From Candidatus [Bacteroides] periocalifornicus (GTDB taxonomy: Bacteria; Bacteroidota; Bacteroidia; Bacteroidales; CAJPTX01): a stretch of DNA of 17,712 bases. The stretch is from assembly GCA_001421095.1 (NCBI GenBank), contig LIIK01000027.1, positions 15,753 through 33,464 on the forward strand, written 5' to 3'. Each line of letters begins with the position of its first letter. Positions within the stretch are counted from its first letter, which is position 1. Under the pieces are notes generated by a model. The model saw only the letters and a list, made by a program, of their open reading frames with translations. It did not search any database and was not told where the DNA came from. Positions 8,387 to 15,687 of the stretch are shown piece by piece. The translations under genes were made by a program, and so were the position numbers.

Positions 8387-8434
8387 CGCCCGAGTAGTGG
8401 TGGGGCGCAGGCTGCCCGCCTAGAAATTCGCGCT

Positions 8435-9754
8435 ATGGGGCAGAGTCTCTACATAGAAACCTACGGCTGCCAGATGAATGTGAACGACAGCGAGCTGGTA
8501 GCCTCCATCCTTACTGATGCGGGCTACACGCTTTGCCAGAGTGCGCAGGATGCCGACATAGTGCTGCTGAATACCTGCGCCATCCGCGATAACGCCGAGA
8601 CGCGCATCCTGGGGCGCTTGGCGCATTTTCGGGATCTGCGCGCCACGCAGACGCCGCACCTCACCATAGGGGTGCTGGGCTGTATGGCCTCGCGCCTCAA
8701 GGGCGAGCTGCTGTCCCCAAGGGTGGGTGCGAATCTTGTGGTTGGGCCAGACAGCTACCGAGAGCTCCCTCGGCTGCTTGCGCGGGCGCAGAATGCGGTT
8801 GCCATACGGCTCTCAGACCGTGAAACCTACCAAGGGATAGCGCCATTACGCTACGCGACCAATGGGGTGAGCGCCTTTGTCTCCATTATGCGAGGCTGCG
8901 ATAACCACTGCACGTTCTGCGTGGTGCCATTTACCCGGGGAACGGAGCGGAGTAGAGACCCACTATCCATCCTACAGGAGGTTGAGGTACTGCGCGATAC
9001 GGGATATCGAGAGGTTACGCTCTTGGGGCAGAATGTGGACAGCTACCGGTGGAGCATGGGGGCGGAGGGCGATTTGCCGTTTGCCGGGCTGCTAGAGCGT
9101 GTGGCGCGCCAAGCCCCCGGTATGCGTATCAGATTCTCCACTTCCTACCCGAATGACCTTACCGAGGCGGTGCTTCACACCATGGCGCAGTATGGGAATA
9201 TATGCCCGCATATCCATCTCCCCGTGCAGAGCGGATCTGATAGGATGCTACGGGCTATGCGGAGAAAGTACACGAGGGCAGAGTATCTGCAGCAGGTGGC
9301 GCGAATTCGGGCTATAATCCCAACCGTGGCTATAACCACAGATATTATTGCAGGCTTCTGCGGAGAGCAGAAGGTCGATCACCAGGCAACCCTCAGCCTC
9401 ATGCGCGAGGTTGGGTACGATGCCGCCTTCATGTTCAAGTACTCAGACCGGCCTGGTACGTATGCGCATAATAGGCTGCCAGACGATGTGCCAGAGGAGG
9501 TGAAGACGCAGCGTCTCGCGGAGATCATAGAGCTGCAGAATGAGCTTTCGCTACAGTCCAATATGCACGATGTGGGGCGTGAATTTGAGGTGCTGGTGGA
9601 GGGCGATTCTAAGCGGAGTGCTGAGGATGCTTGCGGGCGTACAGGGCAGAATAAGATGGTGGTATTCAAGAAACAGCAAAGCGAACCTGGGCAGTACGCC
9701 CATGTGCGTATAGTCAGCTGCACCTCGCAAACCCTGCTTGGCGAGCTGGTGTAG
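8435..9754 (+). CDS. miaB: tRNA-2-methylthio-N6-dimethylallyladenosine synthase (MiaB)
   Basis: MiaB is a radical-SAM enzyme that adds a methylthio group to i6A37 of tRNAs reading codons that start with U. The N-terminal domain has the three Cys of the auxiliary iron-sulfur cluster (Cys12 in ETYGCQMN, Cys48 in LNTCAIRDNAE, Cys83 in GVLGCMASR). The radical-SAM motif CDNHCTFC is at Cys155, Cys159 and Cys162. The C-terminal 65 residues look like the TRAM RNA-binding domain. The segment MRGCDNHCTFCVVPFTRG separates MiaB from RimO and MtaB. The frame is open upstream to 8384, but the ATG at 8435 gives the standard MGQSLYIETYGCQMN start and leaves the promoter box outside the gene. The product has 439 residues. 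The omega-amidase gene follows after 28 bp. Confidence 0.95.
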   Translation: MGQSLYIETYGCQMNVNDSELVASILTDAGYTLCQSAQDADIVLLNTCAIRDNAETRILGRLAHFRDLRATQTPHLTIGVLGCMASRLKGELLSPRVGANLVVGPDSYRELPRLLARAQNAVAIRLSDRETYQGIAPLRYATNGVSAFVSIMRGCDNHCTFCVVPFTRGTERSRDPLSILQEVEVLRDTGYREVTLLGQNVDSYRWSMGAEGDLPFAGLLERVARQAPGMRIRFSTSYPNDLTEAVLHTMAQYGNICPHIHLPVQSGSDRMLRAMRRKYTRAEYLQQVARIRAIIPTVAITTDIIAGFCGEQKVDHQATLSLMREVGYDAAFMFKYSDRPGTYAHNRLPDDVPEEVKTQRLAEIIELQNELSLQSNMHDVGREFEVLVEGDSKRSAEDACGRTGQNKMVVFKKQQSEPGQYAHVRIVSCTSQTLLGELV

Positions 9755-9782
9755 TACGATTTTAAATCTCATTATTCTTAGT

Positions 9783-10571
9783 ATGGAAGTTCAAGAGAGG
9801 CTGCGCGTAGCCCTATTGCAGCGAAATATCATTTCTGGGAGCGTAGAGGCGAACTACCGCGGGTTTGAGGCGATGCTAGCAGAGCTGCCAGAGGGGGTCG
9901 ATTTGGTGCTGCTGCCCGAGATGTTCACCACGGGGTTTAACCCTGCAACCCTGCGCCAAACGGAACCCCACATGGGGCCAACCGTGCAGTGGATGCTGGC
10001 TATAGCTGCAGAGAGGCAGATTTTGCTCTGCGGAACAATACCAGCCACAGAGGGCGATAGGCTCTACAATAGATTCTACTTCGCGTGGCCAGATGGCAAG
10101 GTAGATTGGTATGATAAGCGCCACCTCTTCGCGCTGGCAGGCGAGGAGCGCCACTTTACCCCAGGGCATCAGCAGAAGGTGTTCACGTACCTGGGATGGA
10201 GAATCTGCCCGCAGGTGTGCTACGATATCCGCTTCCCGGAGTGGAGTAGGAATTTCGGGCAGTACGACCTGCTGCTATACCCAGCGAGCTTCCCGGCAGC
10301 GCGGGATTTCTCTTGGACTACGCTCATGGCGGCTAGGGCCATAGAGAACCAGGCCTACACCGCAGGCTGCAATCGTACAGGGCTAGATGATGCTGGGCTT
10401 AGCTACCGCGGGAGTTCGCAGATTATAGCCCCCTCTGGGCGTATCATCGGGCAGCTGGGGGCCAATGCTACCGGGCTTGTGCTGGGCGATTGCTCTATGG
10501 ATTACCTGCAGGAACACCGAGCACGCTACCCATTTCTACGCGATGCAAACCGGTTTACGCTGCAGGGGTAG
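9783..10571 (+). CDS. yafV: Nitrilase-superfamily amidohydrolase, YafV-type omega-amidase
   Basis: This is a cytoplasmic C-N hydrolase of the nitrilase superfamily. The catalytic triad is visible as Glu46 (LLPEMFTTGF), Lys112 (YDKRHLFALAGE) and Cys146 (QVCYDIRFPEW). The exact wording of these motifs matches the YafV/Nit2 omega-amidase group, which hydrolyses 2-oxoglutaramate or 2-oxosuccinamate to the 2-oxoacid and ammonia and so recovers the product of glutamine or asparagine transamination. The length of 262 residues fits. The ATG at 9783 is preferred; an in-frame TTG at 9738 would overlap miaB and add 15 residues without family similarity. It lies 28 bp after miaB and is probably cotranscribed. 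The substrate is inferred from family resemblance. Confidence 0.88.
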   Translation: MEVQERLRVALLQRNIISGSVEANYRGFEAMLAELPEGVDLVLLPEMFTTGFNPATLRQTEPHMGPTVQWMLAIAAERQILLCGTIPATEGDRLYNRFYFAWPDGKVDWYDKRHLFALAGEERHFTPGHQQKVFTYLGWRICPQVCYDIRFPEWSRNFGQYDLLLYPASFPAARDFSWTTLMAARAIENQAYTAGCNRTGLDDAGLSYRGSSQIIAPSGRIIGQLGANATGLVLGDCSMDYLQEHRARYPFLRDANRFTLQG

Positions 10572-10695
10572 CAGCTGGCGAACGGCAGTAGCTATACGGT
10601 TGTGCTGCATCGGTTAAAGTGAGCTTTGCAGAGAGCCTAATTTTACGGCGTAGGAACGACATCAATTTTTAGCGAGGGAAGACTCCCCCAAGAGG

Positions 10696-10735
10696 TACTG
10701 GCTGCACGGTTTAGAGCCTTGTAGCCAGTATTTTT
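10696..10735 (+). terminator. Probable intrinsic terminator after the amidase gene
   Basis: Arms TACTGGCT (10696-10703) and AGCCAGTA (10723-10730) pair perfectly. The stem can extend inward by three more pairs and, past a mismatch, two more. Five T follow at 10731-10735. It lies 125 bp after the amidase stop, farther than usual. Confidence 0.6.
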
Positions 10736-10825
10736 ATGGGGCAGCTGAAGGGCACTGTGCGTATTCAGAGGGAGCTGAAATAGTACGATTTTGCCCTCGG
10801 TAGGGGTAAATTTGCCCGCCGGGGG

Positions 10826-10856
10826 TTGAAATAATGGGTAAAAGGTGCTATCTTTA
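10826..10856 (+). promoter_or_regulatory. Candidate promoter for the tandem phosphatase genes
   Basis: TTG at 10826-10828, a 20-bp spacer and TATCTTTA at 10849-10856 fit the Bacteroidota TTTG / TAnnTTTG promoter with one mismatch in the -7 box. The leader to the ATG at 10881 would be about 24 nt. Confidence 0.45.
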
Positions 10857-10880
10857 CACTTAGGTTTTTGTCGAAGAGTG

Positions 10881-13064
10881 ATGGTAGTGGGTATACGCAA
10901 CCTCTTGATGCTGTTGGTGCTGGCTCTCGTTCTTTGCAGCGAGAGCGTGCTGGGGCAATCGGTTTCACTTGCGCCCGGTCGGCTGCCCTACTACCACCTG
11001 CTCGACTCTTTTACCTATTACCTAGAGATGGAGCGCCCGTTGGCCGCGCTCCCGATCATAAAAGATTTTGAGCAGACAGCCGTAGCATTGCGCGATACCA
11101 CGGGGCTTATAGATGCCAGTATCGCACGTGGGTATGCGGCCTACCTGCTGCGTAAGTCGGTAGAGGCGTTGGACTACTACGACCACGCCTTACGGATGGC
11201 CTACCGTAGGGATGATAGCATCCACATATCGCGCTGCCATGTGCTGAAAGCCCTTGCCTACCAGCAGCAAGACTACAGCGTCGCCAGCCTGTACGCCTTT
11301 CGGCAGGCAATGGATTTTTTTACACCCAACGCTTCGGTCCGCGAGGTGCTTACCACCTACCGAAATGTGGGTACGCTCTACAAGGAGCAAGAGCAGTATA
11401 GCGAGGCCCGTGAACTCTACCAGAAGGCCTTAGCATTGCACCAGAAGACGGGGATCACCTATGGCGAATCCCAGCTCTACCAAGAAATGGCAGATCTGGA
11501 ATGCCGGCAGAATCGCAGGGCGGCAGCCATGGTATGCCTGTACAAGTCGCTCCAGGTGAGCGATGTGCTGCGGACCGATAGCCTCTCGGGCATACTCCAC
11601 TCTGAGCTTGCCGAGCTCTACCAAGGGCTAGGGCTAAGGGCGTATAGCGAGCTCCATATAAAGATAGCGTTGGAGGAGGCTGATAGGAGCGGAGCTGTGG
11701 ATTCCCGTGCCCACGTGTACCTGCGTGCAGCACAGCTGTCAAAGGAGTGGGGGTGGCTCGATAGCGCAGAGCGGTACGCGCTCAGAGGGCTAGCGCTGAT
11801 TCGGGATACCGACTACCAGAATGGGCTTTGCATTCAGCTCCTGGATCTTCTAGGCGCCATAGCATCTGCGCGTGCCGACTTCCCCTCGGCACTCCTGTAT
11901 GCTGATAGGGCGGGCGAAATCCGTACCTTGATGCTCGAGCATCGGAAGTCTGCTGAATTCGCCCAGAAGGAGCTGGACAATGAGTTCCAACTTCGCCAAG
12001 AGGAAACCCTGATTCGCCAGCAGGATCACGCCATGCAGCTCGCGGCAGATTCGGTGCGCATGCGTTTTCTGGTGCTGGCACTCAGCGTACTGATTTTCTT
12101 CACCTTGGTGGGCATTATCCTTATGCGGGCTAAGGTGCTGCAAGAGCTACGCACGAACCATGAGCTGGAGGTGAAGGCTGAGAAGCTGCGCAACCTCACC
12201 CAAGGGCTGCAATTGCAGAAGAGAGACCTTGAGGTGCAGCAAGACGAAATCAACCAGAATAACCGGCTCTTGCTGGAATCGCAGAAGCTGATTCGCCAGA
12301 ATACCCAGAGCGTGCACACCAATATCGACTACGTGCGGAATATCCAGCGCTCCCTCCTTGTGCGAGAGCATGATTTGAGCCAGCAGCTGGGCGAGTGTTT
12401 TGTGCTCTATTGGCCAAGGGATGTGGTGAGTGGCGATTTCTACTGGTATACATCCACTGATGAGGGGCATATCCTCGCCGTGGCAGACTGTGCAGGGCAT
12501 GGAGTGCCCGGCGCGCTCGTGAGCCTCATTGGCAATATCCTTTTGAGCAAGATCGTGAAGGAGTGGCATATTACTGATCCTGCCGCCATACTCTGCCGTC
12601 TGCATGATCAGCTCAGGAGCTACCTGAGTACCCGGGGCGATAGCTATGTGGGGTACTACAGCATGGACATCAGCCTGGTGAAGATAGATTGCGCGCACCG
12701 ACGGCTTACCCACTCTGGCGCCAGCGATACGATGTACCTCCGCCAAGGGGGAAAGACCCTCAAGCTCCGAGGCAGCATTAAGAGCGTGGGGAGCGTGGTA
12801 ACGGGGTATGATTTCCGCAACACAGAGATCCCGTTGGAGAATGACGCGATGCTATACCTCACCAGCGATGGCTATGCTGACCAGCTGAATGCTGACAACA
12901 GGAAACTGGGGCGGAACACCTTCAGCCAGCTGCTCGAGAGCCTCGACGGAATGACCGCCCTAGAGCAGTCTCGGTTCTTACAGGTTAAATTCATGGAGCA
13001 TCAGGGGAATGCTGAGCAGACCGACGATGTTTGCCTGTTGGGAGTACGTGTAAAGCTAGCGTAG
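10881..13064 (+). CDS. Membrane TPR protein with SpoIIE/PP2C-type phosphatase domain (first of pair)
   Basis: This 727-residue signalling protein probably dephosphorylates a serine or threonine on a cytoplasmic partner. A signal peptide (about 1-26, NLLMLLVLALVLCSESVLGQ) leads to an exported region of TPR-like helices at about 30-380 (for example EQEQYSEARELYQKALALHQKTG). A transmembrane helix at about 395-415 (FLVLALSVLIFFTLVGIILM) is followed by a coiled coil to about 490. The phosphatase domain has the metal-binding Asp residues: Asp519 in RDVVSGD, Asp536 in DCAGHG, Asp663 in SDGYADQ and Asp715-716 in QTDD. All are present, so activity is likely. I chose the ATG at 10881; an in-frame GTG at 10845 lies inside the promoter. 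The second phosphatase gene starts at most 50 bp after this stop. The ligand and target are unknown; in SpoIIE/RsbU-like systems the target is an anti-sigma-factor antagonist, but none is encoded here. Confidence 0.88.
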   Translation: MVVGIRNLLMLLVLALVLCSESVLGQSVSLAPGRLPYYHLLDSFTYYLEMERPLAALPIIKDFEQTAVALRDTTGLIDASIARGYAAYLLRKSVEALDYYDHALRMAYRRDDSIHISRCHVLKALAYQQQDYSVASLYAFRQAMDFFTPNASVREVLTTYRNVGTLYKEQEQYSEARELYQKALALHQKTGITYGESQLYQEMADLECRQNRRAAAMVCLYKSLQVSDVLRTDSLSGILHSELAELYQGLGLRAYSELHIKIALEEADRSGAVDSRAHVYLRAAQLSKEWGWLDSAERYALRGLALIRDTDYQNGLCIQLLDLLGAIASARADFPSALLYADRAGEIRTLMLEHRKSAEFAQKELDNEFQLRQEETLIRQQDHAMQLAADSVRMRFLVLALSVLIFFTLVGIILMRAKVLQELRTNHELEVKAEKLRNLTQGLQLQKRDLEVQQDEINQNNRLLLESQKLIRQNTQSVHTNIDYVRNIQRSLLVREHDLSQQLGECFVLYWPRDVVSGDFYWYTSTDEGHILAVADCAGHGVPGALVSLIGNILLSKIVKEWHITDPAAILCRLHDQLRSYLSTRGDSYVGYYSMDISLVKIDCAHRRLTHSGASDTMYLRQGGKTLKLRGSIKSVGSVVTGYDFRNTEIPLENDAMLYLTSDGYADQLNADNRKLGRNTFSQLLESLDGMTALEQSRFLQVKFMEHQGNAEQTDDVCLLGVRVKLA

Positions 13065-13103
13065 GCATGGAGTGCTCTAGGATAGGCAGCGAAACTAGGA
13101 GAA

Positions 13104-13110
13104 AGGGAGG
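13104..13110 (+). promoter_or_regulatory. Ribosome binding site favouring the start at 13115
   Basis: AGGGAGG lies 4 nt before the ATG at 13115. It supports this start over the upstream in-frame ATG at 13067, which has no purine run before it. Confidence 0.5.
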
Positions 13111-13114
13111 GCTC

Positions 13115-15337
13115 ATGGGAGAATCCCCCTCCTGCTCAGTGCGTAAATCCCATTCCTTGGCTGTGGTTTGCGGGTGGCTTGCAGTAATCTTAGCCGCCCT
13201 CATTTTCCCTGGCAGGATAGCGCAGGCCCAGAATTTCCTCAATAGAGGCAGTACTGCAGAGAGCCGCGTGCAGGCCAGAGTGGCTAGGGCATACGCAGTA
13301 TTGGGTAAGCAGCAGTACGCACGGCTAGCCCTGGAGGTGGATACGCTCCGAATGCTTAGCGAGCGCTATGGCGATAGCACCGGGACCCTCTACGCTGCGT
13401 GGTTTGAGGCGCAGCTACTTTTCTCTAGGGGGAGAGTGGTGCCAGCGGTCGATCTGCTCGACTCCCTGCAGATACTCTATAGCCACACCACCCGCTACAG
13501 GGAAAAGGCTCTGATAGCGCTGAGTATCGGGCAGATGCAAAATTTCCTAGGCAACTATCCCCGCTCGGCGGCCAACCTTAGGAAAGCCTACGATTACGCG
13601 GCTCAAATAGAGGATGCCTCGCTCCTAACCTCCATACTCATTGCGCAGATCGATAATCAGATCTCCCTTGAGCTTTTCGATAATGCGAGCTATTCACTCA
13701 AGAGAGTGGCGCTCTTTCTGGCCGGCGATACCATATCGTCCAACGCCCTCTCGTACCTCGTGAGCCAAGGGGATTTCAATATGGCCACGGGCAATGTGGG
13801 GCTGGCAGCCGAAGATTTCCTCAGAGCCTCCAGCATTGCCCAGGCCACAGGCAACAGAGTCCTGCAGATTCACACGCTTACAGAGGCGGCCAGCGGTATG
13901 GTGGAGCTCCATACGCTTGAGCGTGCACGGGTACTTTTGGATTCTGCCACCCGCATGTCGCTGTGGCAGCCAAACCTGAGCAACAGCCAGCTCATAGATG
14001 AGACCTGGGGTGATTACTACCGTGCGGCAAAGCAGCCCCTGAGGGCAGAAACCTACTACCAGCAGGCATTGGCAGCATCCATCGCGCTGCAGAGCGGAGT
14101 GCAGCAGATCCATCTGCTCCAGCGGCTATCTGAGCTCTACCGCGAGACGCAGCAGCTGCAGGCAGCCTATGGCGCCACCATGCGAGCCTACCAGATTCAG
14201 GACAGCATACACGCCTTTCTTGCCCTGCGGAACTTTGCCTCGGCAGATGCCGAAGCCCAGCATGAGATCGATATATACCATGCCGAGCTGAAGGCGCACA
14301 TGGAAGAGGCGCAATTCAACCGAACACGGCAGAAACGCCATGCCATATGGTGGATGATGGGCGGCGTGCTGTTAGCCTGCGGTTTCTTCCTCTACGTCCT
14401 CTCCCGCGCGTACCATTTCCGCAAGGTGTCCAATCGGCATCTGGAGGCTCAGGAAAGGGAGATTGAGCGCACCCGTAGCGAGCTGCAGAAAACCATAACC
14501 AGGAATGAGGAGCTGCGAGCCGAATCCATGCAGCAGACCCAGCGGATCAACGAGGCGAAGCTTGAGATCCAAGCGCACAATAGCCAGCTCATGAATAGCA
14601 TAGAGTACGCCAACTCTATCCAGCAATCGATATTCCCCACGGAGCGGGCCTTGAATCCCTACCTGGCAGAAAGCTTCCTCCTCTCAAGGCCCAGGGATAT
14701 AGTCAGTGGCGATCTCCCCTGGTTTGCACCTGTTGAACAGGCCCTGGTAATGGCAATGATCGACTGTACAGGGCATGGGGTGGCCGGAGCATCGCTCTCT
14801 TTCATCGTATACTCCATTCTGAATGAGATTGTTATTGAGAAGAGAGTGACCGATCCGGCTACCATCATCTACCAGTTCAACCAGGGGGCTTGCGACTTGC
14901 TGGCGAATACCGAGCGGAAATTCCGTAGCAGGATTCGCATGGACATCTCAGTGCTAAGCCTCTTCCCCAAGGCCGGCTACGCGCTCTACGCCGGGTGGAA
15001 TCAGTTCCTCTTCTACTGTGCAGACGGCAGGCGAATCATGCGGCTTATGGGCAATCCTGGACTCCTGGTCTTGAGCGAAAAACCCGTAGAGGCCGCCGTA
15101 AACCAACGGATAGAGCTCACCGAGAAATGCACCTTCTACCTGGCCACAGACGGCTACGCCAACCAGATGAACGCCGACCTTGAGAAGATAGGTGCCGCCC
15201 GCCTCATGGCCCTACTCGAGGAGGTGCAGCCCTTGGCGCTGAGCCAGCAGAAGGCAAGGCTCGTCAATTTCCTGGTGCGCCACAAGCTCGGGGCCGACCA
15301 GACCGACGATATCACCATACTCGGCTTCCGGCTGTAG
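13115..15337 (+). CDS. Membrane TPR protein with SpoIIE/PP2C-type phosphatase domain (second, diverged copy)
   Basis: The architecture matches the preceding gene: signal peptide (LAVVCGWLAVILAALIFPGRIAQA), exported helical TPR-like region to about 390, transmembrane helix at about 411-432 (WWMMGGVLLACGFFLYVL), coiled coil, and a SpoIIE-type phosphatase domain. Metal-site Asp residues are kept: Asp533 in RDIVSGD, Asp550 in DCTGHG, Asp679 in TDGYANQ and Asp731-732 in QTDD. Nearby positions have drifted from the first copy: SGDLPW for SGDFYW, and DGYANQ for DGYADQ. It may have altered activity or act with the first copy as a hetero-oligomer (inference). I prefer the ATG at 13115, which gives 740 residues and a normal short signal-peptide n-region after a Shine-Dalgarno. 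The ATG at 13067, two bases after the previous stop, adds 16 residues and is possible. Cotranscription is very likely. Confidence 0.85.
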   Translation: MGESPSCSVRKSHSLAVVCGWLAVILAALIFPGRIAQAQNFLNRGSTAESRVQARVARAYAVLGKQQYARLALEVDTLRMLSERYGDSTGTLYAAWFEAQLLFSRGRVVPAVDLLDSLQILYSHTTRYREKALIALSIGQMQNFLGNYPRSAANLRKAYDYAAQIEDASLLTSILIAQIDNQISLELFDNASYSLKRVALFLAGDTISSNALSYLVSQGDFNMATGNVGLAAEDFLRASSIAQATGNRVLQIHTLTEAASGMVELHTLERARVLLDSATRMSLWQPNLSNSQLIDETWGDYYRAAKQPLRAETYYQQALAASIALQSGVQQIHLLQRLSELYRETQQLQAAYGATMRAYQIQDSIHAFLALRNFASADAEAQHEIDIYHAELKAHMEEAQFNRTRQKRHAIWWMMGGVLLACGFFLYVLSRAYHFRKVSNRHLEAQEREIERTRSELQKTITRNEELRAESMQQTQRINEAKLEIQAHNSQLMNSIEYANSIQQSIFPTERALNPYLAESFLLSRPRDIVSGDLPWFAPVEQALVMAMIDCTGHGVAGASLSFIVYSILNEIVIEKRVTDPATIIYQFNQGACDLLANTERKFRSRIRMDISVLSLFPKAGYALYAGWNQFLFYCADGRRIMRLMGNPGLLVLSEKPVEAAVNQRIELTEKCTFYLATDGYANQMNADLEKIGAARLMALLEEVQPLALSQQKARLVNFLVRHKLGADQTDDITILGFRL

Positions 15338-15354
15338 GGGAATATACCAGCATT

Positions 15355-15440
15355 ATAGCCCCTTTCACAGAGTAGCCCCCTCCATTCGTAAAGGGGGAAA
15401 GCTCAAGTAGGGCTATGTGAATATGTGTGTATTTTCACAG
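15355..15440 (+). promoter_or_regulatory. Nested and alternative hairpins between the phosphatase operon and hflX
   Basis: ATAGCCC (15355-15361) pairs with GGGCTAT (15410-15416), enclosing CCCCCT (15376-15381) paired with AGGGGG (15392-15397). TGTGAA (15416-15421) can pair with TTCACA on either side (15364-15369 or 15434-15439). Read as RNA this could be a 3' end structure of the phosphatase mRNA or part of a leader. There is no T tract. Confidence 0.35.
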
Positions 15441-15655
15441 TTTCGCTACCGTGTGTCGCATCGTTACTAATGCGTGCTGAGTTACGGTCGGCAGGTTACG
15501 TTGGCTGATTTTCTGAAAGGGATTAATCCTCCCCGGCGCATAGTAGACCTGCTGCGGTTGCAATCTACCCCACGCGCAGGAGGGGCTGGCACTCCCAACC
15601 CCCGAGCGCGAAGATAAAGGTTTGCCCAGAGAGCGCAAAATCCGTGGAATAGTGC

Positions 15656-15663
15656 TACATTCG
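15656..15663 (+). promoter_or_regulatory. Candidate -7 promoter box for hflX
   Basis: TACATTCG, in the context GCTACATTCGCG, resembles the box before etfB and fits TAnnTTTG with one mismatch. It lies 24 nt before the ATG. The nearest TTTG upstream (15621-15624) is 31 bp away, longer than ideal. Confidence 0.3.
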
Positions 15664-15687
15664 CGGGTTAGGCAAACAGATAAACAG

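Larger units (their letters stand above)
10572..10880. other. Intergenic region between the amidase and phosphatase genes
   Basis: This stretch of about 310 bp holds a probable terminator (10696-10735), a 15-codon frame starting at 10736 and ending in TAG (10781-10783), a second copy of a 21-base stretch from the miaB 3' end (10772-10792), and a promoter candidate near 10849. I see no gene of normal size on either strand. Confidence 0.6.
15338..15687. other. Intergenic region and leader before hflX
   Basis: This 350-bp stretch holds a cluster of inverted repeats (15355-15440), a 10-bp palindrome GGATTAATCC at 15520-15529, and a promoter-like box at 15656-15663. I find no T-tract terminator for the phosphatase operon. 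A minus-strand frame (15435-15695) has no recognisable motif and covers the hflX start, so I do not call it. Confidence 0.55.
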
